From an uncultured bacterium (GTDB lineage Bacteria; Cyanobacteriota; Vampirovibrionia; Gastranaerophilales; Gastranaerophilaceae), in assembly GCA_937894665.1 (NCBI GenBank), contig CALAWF010000209.1, forward strand, positions 1 through 8,124: a stretch of DNA of 8,124 bases, read 5' to 3'. Below, in pieces: positions 1-5,153 of this stretch (its first letter is position 1; each line of letters opens with the position of its first letter). The position numbers and the translations under genes were made by a program. The notes under the pieces were generated by a model. That model did no database searches. It was not told the origin of the DNA and worked only from the letters and a program-made list of their open reading frames with translations.

Positions 1-72
1 ACGCATACGGACTCACTCGTTTCGCCACAGCTCAACGGTTCGCTTTGTAAAGTTCAGTATGACCAAACGCTT

Positions 73-136
73 ATAGGGGGTTCGGGGGCGTTGCCCCTGA
101 TGACTCGAGCCATTTGGTCATTCGTGTTTTTCTTTT
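73..136 (+). repeat. Dispersed repeat, left copy, with GC hairpin
   Basis: This ~64-nt element matches 8061-8123 in the same orientation, with about 58 of 64 positions identical and one single-base gap. Its core is a hairpin with arms GGGGC (85-89) and GCCCC (93-97) around loop GTT, extendable outward by a G-T wobble and two further pairs. Then come CTCGAGCCATT and GGTCATTCGTGTTTTTC. The hairpin followed by a later T-rich tract could act as a terminator-like or REP-like element, but the T-tract is too far from the stem for a classical terminator. Similarity to the right copy extends weakly leftward through CAGTATGAC (55-63). Confidence 0.75.
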
Positions 137-147
137 ATTAATATTTT

Positions 148-173
148 CCCTCGCCCTTTTTAAAGGGAGAGGG
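148..173. repeat. GC-rich inverted repeat (hairpin)
   Basis: The arms are CCCTC-g-CCCTTT (148-159) and AAAGGG-a-GAGGG (162-173), separated by TT. They form an 11-pair stem with a single G/A mismatch. Part of the left arm and its AT-rich flank (AATATTTTCCCTCGCCCTTT) recurs in inverted orientation around 2754-2773. It looks like a dispersed REP-like intergenic element; a role in transcript ends is possible but not shown. Confidence 0.6.
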
Positions 174-325
174 GGGTAGGGGTGAGGGTTTTAATTCTTT
201 TTCGTCGAAATAAAAGAACAAGGGAATTGTCAGACTTCCCTAACCCTCAGCTCAGCCTTCGCAGGCATACATACTACACGCTTCGTTACAACTCAGCGGT
301 TCGTTTTGTACACCCTCGGGGAGAG

Positions 326-360
326 AACTTATTAATGTTGGGTTAGAAAACCCAACCTAC
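326..360 (-). repeat. 35-nt palindromic repeat, inverted copy A
   Basis: The reverse complement of this stretch matches 2698-2732 at 34 of 35 positions. It contains the dyad GTTGGGTT/AACCCAAC with a 4-nt loop. With its partner it brackets the GGDEF/HD-GYP gene as an inverted pair about 2.3 kb apart. No transposase or other mobility gene lies between them. Confidence 0.8.
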
Positions 361-440
361 ATACTAAAGCCATCAGAATGACGAATTAATTATGCAACGA
401 ACTCAGTACCTTAGTGCCTTCTATAAAAAAACTTTATTTC

Positions 441-2444
441 CTACACATGGGCTGTTAAGGACGGAGCGATGGAAATAAATTGTCTTACTAAATCTGCATC
501 CCATTGAGTGCCTGCTCCTTCTTTTAGAATTGCACAAGCCTTTTCGATTGGCATACCTTTTCTATAAGGTCTATCACTAACCAATGCGTGATAAGCATCT
601 GCTACAGATACAATTCTTGCTGCAAGCGGAATTTCATTACCTTTTAGTCCTTCCGGATAACCTTTTCCGTCAAGTCTTTCATGGTGATATTTAACAATTG
701 GAATTAAATCTCTAAGTGCTTCATTTGGCTCAAGTACTTTTTCAGCACCAATCACTGGGTGTTGTTTCATTATTTCCCATTCTTCATCTGTTAATTTTCC
801 AGGTTTTTTCAATACACTTTCAGGAATACCAATTTTACCAACATCATGAAGCATTGCACCAATCTTAATTCTTTCAACTTCACTTTCAGGTAAGTTGATT
901 GCTCTAGCCAATGCTTCTGAGTATCTTGATACTGATGTTGAATGACCTTTTGTATAAGGGTCTTTAGCATCAATTGCACCCGCAAGTGATGTAACCATTT
1001 CCATTAAGTGGTTATGGTTTATAATCTCTTCATTGTTGAATTTGTGAACTAATTCTTCTTCAAAATTTATACCGATTTGTGAATGACGTTTTGCAAGAAC
1101 TTCTGCAAATGAATTCAATGCAACATCATCCCAGAAATTGAAGTCTGATGAACTTACAATCGCTGACATACCTTCTTTGTAACCTTTAGCTTGAGAAATG
1201 AACATTGCTTGTTCTGCTAAGATTAAAAGTTTTTCTTGATCGGATGAACAATCCGGATATGTAGAAATACCAACCGAAACTTTTACCGGTCCGACATCAT
1301 CTACAAAACAACAAGATAAACAGTATGTGATATATTCAGCAAGATATTTTGCATCACGAGTGTCTGTATCAGGCATGATGATTGCAATTTCATCTCCGCC
1401 ATATCTTCCAGCATAATCTGTATTTCTGATATTTTGTTTAACTTTTTCTGCTAAAAGTTTGATAACTTCATCACCTTTAGCGTGTCCAAGTTCTCTATTA
1501 ATTTTAGAAATATTGTTAACATCAAACATAACAACAGACAAATGTGTATTGTTATCTTTAGCTTTAGCAAGTTCTTTTGCTAACATTTCTTGGAAACCTC
1601 TGTGGTTATACAAAGAAGTTAGAGTATCTGTGTTAGCATATTTGCTTGTTTGTTCAAGTAATTGGATATTGTGAACAAACATTCCCATATAGTTAGAAAT
1701 AAATGTCATAAGGTTTGTGTTAATATTTGCGATGTTTTGACCAACAAGCATTACACCAATACACTTATGAACAGACATCATCGGGAATATAACTGATGAT
1801 GATTTAACTAAGTAAGGATTGTTTAAATAATTTATATTATCAATATCCACGATTGTTTTATGACAAAAACTGTTTATTATAGGATTATTTTCATCTGATA
1901 AAAATACTTTTGATGAATAAGTATTCCCCGCATTGCTGTATAATTTTAAGTTTATACATTTTGATTTTTCGTGTAAAAGTCCAAAACCTACAAATTTCCA
2001 TCTCAGCTTGTTGACAAATATATTATTTAACTGAGCAAATAACCCTGCAATACTTGTGTTATTTTGAAATATATCAGAGATATTTCTCATTATTTCAAAA
2101 TAGTTGATATTGTTTTGAATAGGATTTGTCAGAGCTTTGTACTCAGAATTATAAGACTTAGCCTTAGTTTTCGTTGTATTAAAATTGTTGATTGTTTCGA
2201 CAATGCTTTCAAGGCTGTTTTGTTCTGCAATAGAAATAGGTTTAATTAGTTTATCAAGTTTTTTCTTAGTAGAAGTTAGTTCTTTTTTCTCTTCTTTTTT
2301 AGTAGTAGTTTCTGCATTTTTTGCAATAGAAATTAGCGGAGCATTCGCTATCGGGCTTTTAACTCTTTTGATAGGGTTAGAACTCAACGTTTTTTTGTCC
2401 GACTTAACGGATTTATTTAATTTTTCTTCTTCTACTTTTTTCAA
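441..2444 (-). CDS. GAF-GGDEF-HD-GYP cyclic-di-GMP turnover protein
   Basis: Predicted cytoplasmic enzyme carrying both c-di-GMP domain types. Residues 1-110 are a Lys/Ser/Thr-rich, probably disordered tail with no signal peptide or membrane segment. Residues ~117-262 look like a GAF sensor domain (assignment by overall pattern). The GGDEF domain spans ~268-425, with DTLTSLYNHRGF from 273, the metal-binding Asp 308, the A-site GGDEI at 349-353 and an RNTD inhibitory site (RxxD) at 340-343, five residues upstream of GGDEI as in product-inhibited diguanylate cyclases. The HD-GYP domain spans ~478-660, with His501, HDVGK from 533, His562 and HHERLDGKGYP at 587-597. The motifs suggest both cyclase and phosphodiesterase are competent; which dominates cannot be told from sequence. 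The usual ADxxDAL segment reads ADAYHAL (615-621), a His replacing the second Asp. The start is TTG at 2444, supported by AGGT 9 nt upstream; the next in-frame Met is at residue 119. It stands alone, divergent from mfd. Confidence 0.93.
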   Translation of the reverse strand: MKKVEEEKLNKSVKSDKKTLSSNPIKRVKSPIANAPLISIAKNAETTTKKEEKKELTSTKKKLDKLIKPISIAEQNSLESIVETINNFNTTKTKAKSYNSEYKALTNPIQNNINYFEIMRNISDIFQNNTSIAGLFAQLNNIFVNKLRWKFVGFGLLHEKSKCINLKLYSNAGNTYSSKVFLSDENNPIINSFCHKTIVDIDNINYLNNPYLVKSSSVIFPMMSVHKCIGVMLVGQNIANINTNLMTFISNYMGMFVHNIQLLEQTSKYANTDTLTSLYNHRGFQEMLAKELAKAKDNNTHLSVVMFDVNNISKINRELGHAKGDEVIKLLAEKVKQNIRNTDYAGRYGGDEIAIIMPDTDTRDAKYLAEYITYCLSCCFVDDVGPVKVSVGISTYPDCSSDQEKLLILAEQAMFISQAKGYKEGMSAIVSSSDFNFWDDVALNSFAEVLAKRHSQIGINFEEELVHKFNNEEIINHNHLMEMVTSLAGAIDAKDPYTKGHSTSVSRYSEALARAINLPESEVERIKIGAMLHDVGKIGIPESVLKKPGKLTDEEWEIMKQHPVIGAEKVLEPNEALRDLIPIVKYHHERLDGKGYPEGLKGNEIPLAARIVSVADAYHALVSDRPYRKGMPIEKACAILKEGAGTQWDADLVRQFISIAPSLTAHV

Positions 2445-2453
2445 AATGCAACT

Positions 2454-2457
2454 ACCT
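2454..2457 (-). promoter_or_regulatory. Shine-Dalgarno supporting the TTG start
   Basis: On the minus strand AGGT (inside GTAGGTAG) lies 9 nt before the TTG at 2444. This favours the unusual TTG start over an internal one. No in-frame ATG is available nearby. I found no convincing -35/-10 pair just upstream; TATAGT-like sequences occur but lack a matching -35. Confidence 0.5.
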
Positions 2458-2570
2458 ACAATTTTATACTATAAGTTTCTTGATAATTATTTTTTGACTA
2501 ATAATGCGTAATTTTTTACATTACTAAACAATTCTACCTTATCAGCCACTAAAATCAATACTTCAAATAG

Positions 2571-2584
2571 AGGGAATATTCCCT
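2571..2584. promoter_or_regulatory. Perfect 14-nt palindrome upstream of c-di-GMP gene
   Basis: AGGGAATATTCCCT is perfectly self-complementary with no loop. That form suits a dimeric protein operator better than an RNA hairpin. It lies about 127 bases upstream of the TTG start of the minus-strand gene. No regulator is encoded nearby, so its function is unassigned. Confidence 0.35.
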
Positions 2585-2697
2585 AATCTACTAACCTTTC
2601 AAATCAATTTATTACTACATATATAGTATAAAATATTTTAAGTGTTTTTTCTACCCCATGTTCGAATAATGTTAAAAAGTGTAAAATTATAGATGAT

Positions 2698-2732
2698 GTA
2701 GGTTGGGTTTTCTAACCCAACGTTAATAAGTT
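2698..2732 (+). repeat. 35-nt palindromic repeat, copy B
   Basis: It is identical to the reverse complement of 326-360 except for one base (G versus A just after AACCCAAC). The internal dyad GTTGGGTT-TTCT-AACCCAAC can fold as an 8-bp hairpin. It is followed by a CCTCC-CAAA-GGAGG hairpin, while copy A is bordered on the equivalent side by a different C/G-rich tract, so the conserved unit ends near AATAAGTT. Confidence 0.8.
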
Positions 2733-2792
2733 TCCTCCCAAAGGAGGTAACAAAGGGCGAGGGAAAATATTTATAAAAAGCTGGATTATTTC

Positions 2793-2804
2793 GGGCTAAA
2801 GCCC
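2793..2804. repeat. Small hairpin of a dispersed element
   Basis: GGGCT-AA-AGCCC is a perfect 5-bp stem. It is followed by CTCAGAATGAC, a phrase that recurs with one change at 371-381 next to repeat copy A (ATCAGAATGAC). It is part of the repeat mosaic; no function is inferred. Confidence 0.45.
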
Positions 2805-2840
2805 TCAGAATGACAAATGCGTAAAGCCTTTTTCAAATTC

Positions 2841-2870
2841 GGTCATTGCGAGCGAAGGCGAAGCAATCCA
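2841..2870 (+). repeat. Dispersed GTCATTGCGAGCGAAG-type repeat
   Basis: The sequence begins GGTCATTGCGAGCGAAGG and ends AAGCAATCCA, with arms ATTGC (2845-2849) and GCAAT (2863-2867). From general knowledge, very similar GTCATTGCGAGCGAAG...GCAATCC elements are scattered through intergenic regions of many unrelated bacteria. This looks like one degenerate member. Confidence 0.6.
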
Positions 2871-3098
2871 GCCTATTTTTAATGGCAGATTAGTAAATCC
2901 GACCTACAAATAAAATTGTAATAAACTCAGAATAACACACATAAAGACCTCAGTGCCATAATGCCTTCTGTTATGAACTTATAGACTTTATTGAACTTAT
3001 TTCCCTGTTCCCTGTTCCATTTTCCTCAAAAAAAATTTCTCTCCGCAAATCCTTACGCCCCAAGGATGTCAAGAGTCAAACTCCCCCAAGTGGCTAGT

Positions 3099-3124
3099 CG
3101 TATTTTTACGTAGGTAAAAATACG
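3099..3124. promoter_or_regulatory. 26-nt dyad next to the mfd promoter (operator candidate)
   Basis: The arms CGTATTTTTAC (3099-3109) and GTAAAAATACG (3114-3124) are perfectly complementary over 11 bp around GTAG. Only one central G/G mismatch stops the whole 26 nt from being a continuous palindrome. The dyad ends 4 nt before the -35 hexamer at 3129, a typical place for an activator or repressor dimer. It could also fold as a hairpin ending an upstream transcript, but no plus-strand gene lies upstream and the stem is AT-rich, so I favour an operator. Confidence 0.5.
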
Positions 3125-3128
3125 GATG

Positions 3129-3157
3129 TTTACAAGATTTGAAAATACCGATATAAT
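3129..3157 (+). promoter_or_regulatory. Sigma-70 promoter for mfd
   Basis: The -35 is TTTACA (3129-3134, one mismatch to TTGACA) and the -10 is TATAAT (3152-3157, consensus), separated by exactly 17 nt. Transcription should begin around 3163-3165, giving a 5' leader of about 125 nt before the mfd ATG. No other promoter of this quality is visible upstream of mfd, so it probably drives both mfd and the downstream foldase gene. Confidence 0.75.
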
Positions 3158-3163
3158 GGTATT

Positions 3164-3290
3164 GTTGGTTAAGGCTCACACCCGAGAGAAATAAAAACTC
3201 TTAAAAGTCTTTGACTTTTCGATGGTAAAGCTGTTTGCCGACAGAATCTGGTTTATTCGCACCATTCACTTTTAGGGATTTTGTTTTATA
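3164..3290 (+). promoter_or_regulatory. Structured 5' leader of mfd
   Basis: This is about 125 nt between the predicted transcription start and mfd. Visible pairing: AAAAGTC (3203-3209) with GACTTTT (3213-3219) around a 3-nt loop, and GATGGT (3221-3226) with ACCATT (3261-3266, one G-T pair) enclosing a small CTGT/ACAG hairpin (3231-3244). I recognise no known riboswitch or ncRNA family. An open frame of 17 codons (3222-3275) lies within it but lacks a Shine-Dalgarno. The mfd ribosome site is weak: AGGGA at 3274-3278, 12 nt before the ATG. It may be an ordinary leader, a regulatory leader or a small RNA. Confidence 0.35.
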
Positions 3291-5153
3291 ATGTCTGATA
3301 TGTTTAACATAAACACGGATGATATTTCTGAAAGTTATGATGAATTTAGACAGAGGATAAAAGACAACAAGTCTTTTGCTGTTACTGGATTAACTTCTGT
3401 TTTGCGACTTTTTTTGCTATCTAAAATTAAAAATTATTCAAAGAAAAAAGTTTTATTTATAACCTCATCTGAACAAAATGCTTTGCGTTATCAGAGTGAT
3501 TTAAGTACAATTTGTGATTTAAAATCAAGTGTTATGCCGTTTCAAAATATTTCAATGTACGAAACTGTTACACCAAATTTGTACGATTATTCTGAACAAA
3601 TTAAAATTTTGCAATCAAAACCGGATATTGTTTTGTGTCCCGTAAAAGCTCTTTTAGAAAAATTTCCGAACCAAGATTTTTTCAAAAAAAATAGTTTTAA
3701 AATCAAAGTTGGAGATACTCTTAACCTTAAAAAACTTTCAAGAAAACTTGTTGATTTAGGGTATAAGAAATCCACAATGGTTAGTGATATGTCAGAATTT
3801 AGTATTCGTGGCGATATTGCAGATATTTTCACTTTAGGAGAAAATCCTATAAGAATTGAACTTTGGGGGGATGAAGTTGTTGATATTAGATATTTCAATA
3901 ACGAAACCCAAAAATCAATTGAAAAAACAAAAGATGTAACTATTTTTCCTATCTACAAATTTATTACTGCAGGACAAGAAGATTTAGTAAAAAACATTCA
4001 ACAAGACGGTATTTTAGATGGTGATGAAATTCCGGAAGAAAATTATTTTGAAGGTATTGAAGTTTATCAAAATTTCTTTAATAAAAACTTAGTTTCTATT
4101 TTAGATTATTTTGAGGATTATACTATTGTTTTCGATGAAACCTCTGAAATATATTCAAAATACGAGTTTCTGGATGAAAACTTTAACAAGCAACTAGAAG
4201 AAAATCTTAAACTTTCAGTAATAAAAAAAATAGAAGGTAAAAACCATTTTACCTACGAGGAATTTTTAAGAGGAACAACTTATTTCCAAAAAATTGGTTT
4301 CAATAATTTTATAGATGGAAATATGGGTGATATTGTAGAATTTAACGCTCAACCTTTGAGAAATTTTGAATCCGATTTTGAAATTATAACCTCTTTTATA
4401 AAAGAACATTCCGGATGGAGAATCATTATCGCAACAGATTATCCTGAAAGAGTGAAGGAAATACTTTCAGAAAAAGATATTTTTTCTGTAGAATATGCAG
4501 AGAGTATTGTTTCAGGCGGATGTATTTTAGAAGATTTTAAAACCGTTATTATTACTGATAGAGAACTTTTTAACAAACGTTCAAAAGAAGTTACGGCAAC
4601 TAAAAAATCTTATTATAAAGAAAAACCTGAATATATCGAAAATATCAATGATATAAAGGTTGGGGAATATGTTGTTCACACAATCCACGGGCTTGGAATT
4701 TACAAAGGACTCTCTAAACAAGAAATTGACGGTCAATTAAAAGATTATTTGACAATTGAATATGCAAACAAAGACAGATTACACATTCCGGCTGAACAAA
4801 TCAACCTTTTGTGTAGATATAGAGGCTCAGGAACCGTCAAACCTAAACTTTCTCGAATGGGTGGAAAAGATTGGGAAAGTACAAAAGCTAAAGTAAAAAA
4901 AGCGGTCGAAGTTGTTGCATATGACCTTTTAAGACTTTATGCCAGACGTAAAATGCAGCAAGGTATTCAGTTTTTGCCGGATACAACTTGGCAAGTTGAA
5001 ATGGAAGAAGCATTTGAATACGTTGAAACTCCGGACCAATTGAAAGCAATTGAACAGGTTAAGAAAGATATGGAATCTTCTCAACCTATGGACAGATTGA
5101 TTTGTGGTGATGTTGGTTTTGGTAAAACAAGTTGCAATGAGGGCTATTTTTAA
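3291..5153 (+). CDS. mfd: Mfd N-terminal part (UvrB-like, RNAP-interacting, Walker A)
   Basis: 620 codons, of which the first 613 are authentic Mfd. Residues ~1-350 are the UvrB-like module, with FAVTGLT near 29-35 replacing a working P-loop as is normal for Mfd, and the UvrA-binding fold around 168-205 (SEFSIRGDIADIF, then RIELWGDEVVDIRYF). Residues ~455-510 are the CarD-like RNA-polymerase-interaction domain (GEYVVHTIHGLGIYKGL ... DYLTIEYANKDRLHIPAEQI). The linker helix and translocase entry follow (LSRMGGKDW at 520-528, ETPDQLKAI at 579-587), then MDRLICGDVGFGKT with Walker A at 606-613. The last seven residues are out of frame. If made alone, the fragment would lack motifs Ia-VI and could not hydrolyse ATP, though it could still bind polymerase and perhaps UvrA. 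The ATG at 3291 is chosen by family length; a second ATG lies 9 nt downstream. Confidence 0.9.
   Translation: MSDMFNINTDDISESYDEFRQRIKDNKSFAVTGLTSVLRLFLLSKIKNYSKKKVLFITSSEQNALRYQSDLSTICDLKSSVMPFQNISMYETVTPNLYDYSEQIKILQSKPDIVLCPVKALLEKFPNQDFFKKNSFKIKVGDTLNLKKLSRKLVDLGYKKSTMVSDMSEFSIRGDIADIFTLGENPIRIELWGDEVVDIRYFNNETQKSIEKTKDVTIFPIYKFITAGQEDLVKNIQQDGILDGDEIPEENYFEGIEVYQNFFNKNLVSILDYFEDYTIVFDETSEIYSKYEFLDENFNKQLEENLKLSVIKKIEGKNHFTYEEFLRGTTYFQKIGFNNFIDGNMGDIVEFNAQPLRNFESDFEIITSFIKEHSGWRIIIATDYPERVKEILSEKDIFSVEYAESIVSGGCILEDFKTVIITDRELFNKRSKEVTATKKSYYKEKPEYIENINDIKVGEYVVHTIHGLGIYKGLSKQEIDGQLKDYLTIEYANKDRLHIPAEQINLLCRYRGSGTVKPKLSRMGGKDWESTKAKVKKAVEVVAYDLLRLYARRKMQQGIQFLPDTTWQVEMEEAFEYVETPDQLKAIEQVKKDMESSQPMDRLICGDVGFGKTSCNEGYF

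Larger units (their letters stand above)
1..440. other. Repeat-rich non-coding spacer downstream of the c-di-GMP gene
   Basis: I see no gene in this stretch. It is assembled from short dispersed elements. A ~64-nt element at 73-136 recurs at the other end of the window. A hairpin lies at 148-173. A 19-nt phrase at 31-49 is repeated with two differences at 292-310. A 35-nt palindromic element at 326-360 recurs inverted at 2698-2732. A phrase around 401-422 ending in GTGCCTTCT resembles 2949-2970. No clear rho-independent terminator follows the minus-strand gene that ends at 441: the T-rich tract just past its stop (complement of 426-432) has no GC-rich stem before it. Confidence 0.7.
2445..3128. 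other. Divergent intergenic region, repeat mosaic
   Basis: I see no gene here. From left to right it holds an AT-rich leader of the minus-strand gene (2445-2640), a 14-nt palindrome (2571-2584), 35-nt repeat copy B (2698-2732), a small CCTCC/GGAGG hairpin (2734-2747), a segment shared in inverse with 141-160, the GGGCT/AGCCC hairpin (2793-2804), an ATTGC/GCAAT dyad (2845-2867), a CCTCAGTG..ATGCCTTCT phrase (2949-2970), a tandem CCCTGTT tract (3003-3017) and a 26-nt dyad (3099-3124). The mosaic is made of pieces also seen in the other two spacers. Confidence 0.65.

Noticed and set aside
333..354. GTTGGGTT/AACCCAAC hairpin as terminator of the c-di-GMP gene
   Set aside because: On the minus strand it is followed by ATTAATAAG, not a T-tract, and the same element occurs upstream of the gene; it is better explained as a dispersed repeat.
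1459..2511. Plus-strand open frames overlapping the GGDEF/HD-GYP gene
   Set aside because: They are antisense shadows of a well-supported gene and show no recognisable domain or convincing ribosome site.
326..2732. Composite transposon or insertion sequence around the c-di-GMP gene
   Set aside because: No transposase, no target-site duplication visible, and the repeats are short palindromic elements resembling other spacer modules.
2698..3020. CRISPR array
   Set aside because: The repeats are unlike one another, unevenly spaced and partly inverted; no regular repeat-spacer pattern exists.
3156..3194. Short ORF starting at the ATG overlapping the -10 box
   Set aside because: Its start lies within the promoter hexamer, upstream of the expected transcription start, so it would not be on the message.
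5120..5135. Programmed ribosomal frameshift producing full-length Mfd
   Set aside because: There is no classical slippery heptamer or stalling stop at the junction, and Mfd is not known to need recoding; a two-base loss explains the sequence better.
5104..5136. Independent GTG start for the C-terminal Mfd half
   Set aside because: It lies inside the upstream frame, has no ribosome site, and the first residues are an out-of-frame reading of the Walker A codons.
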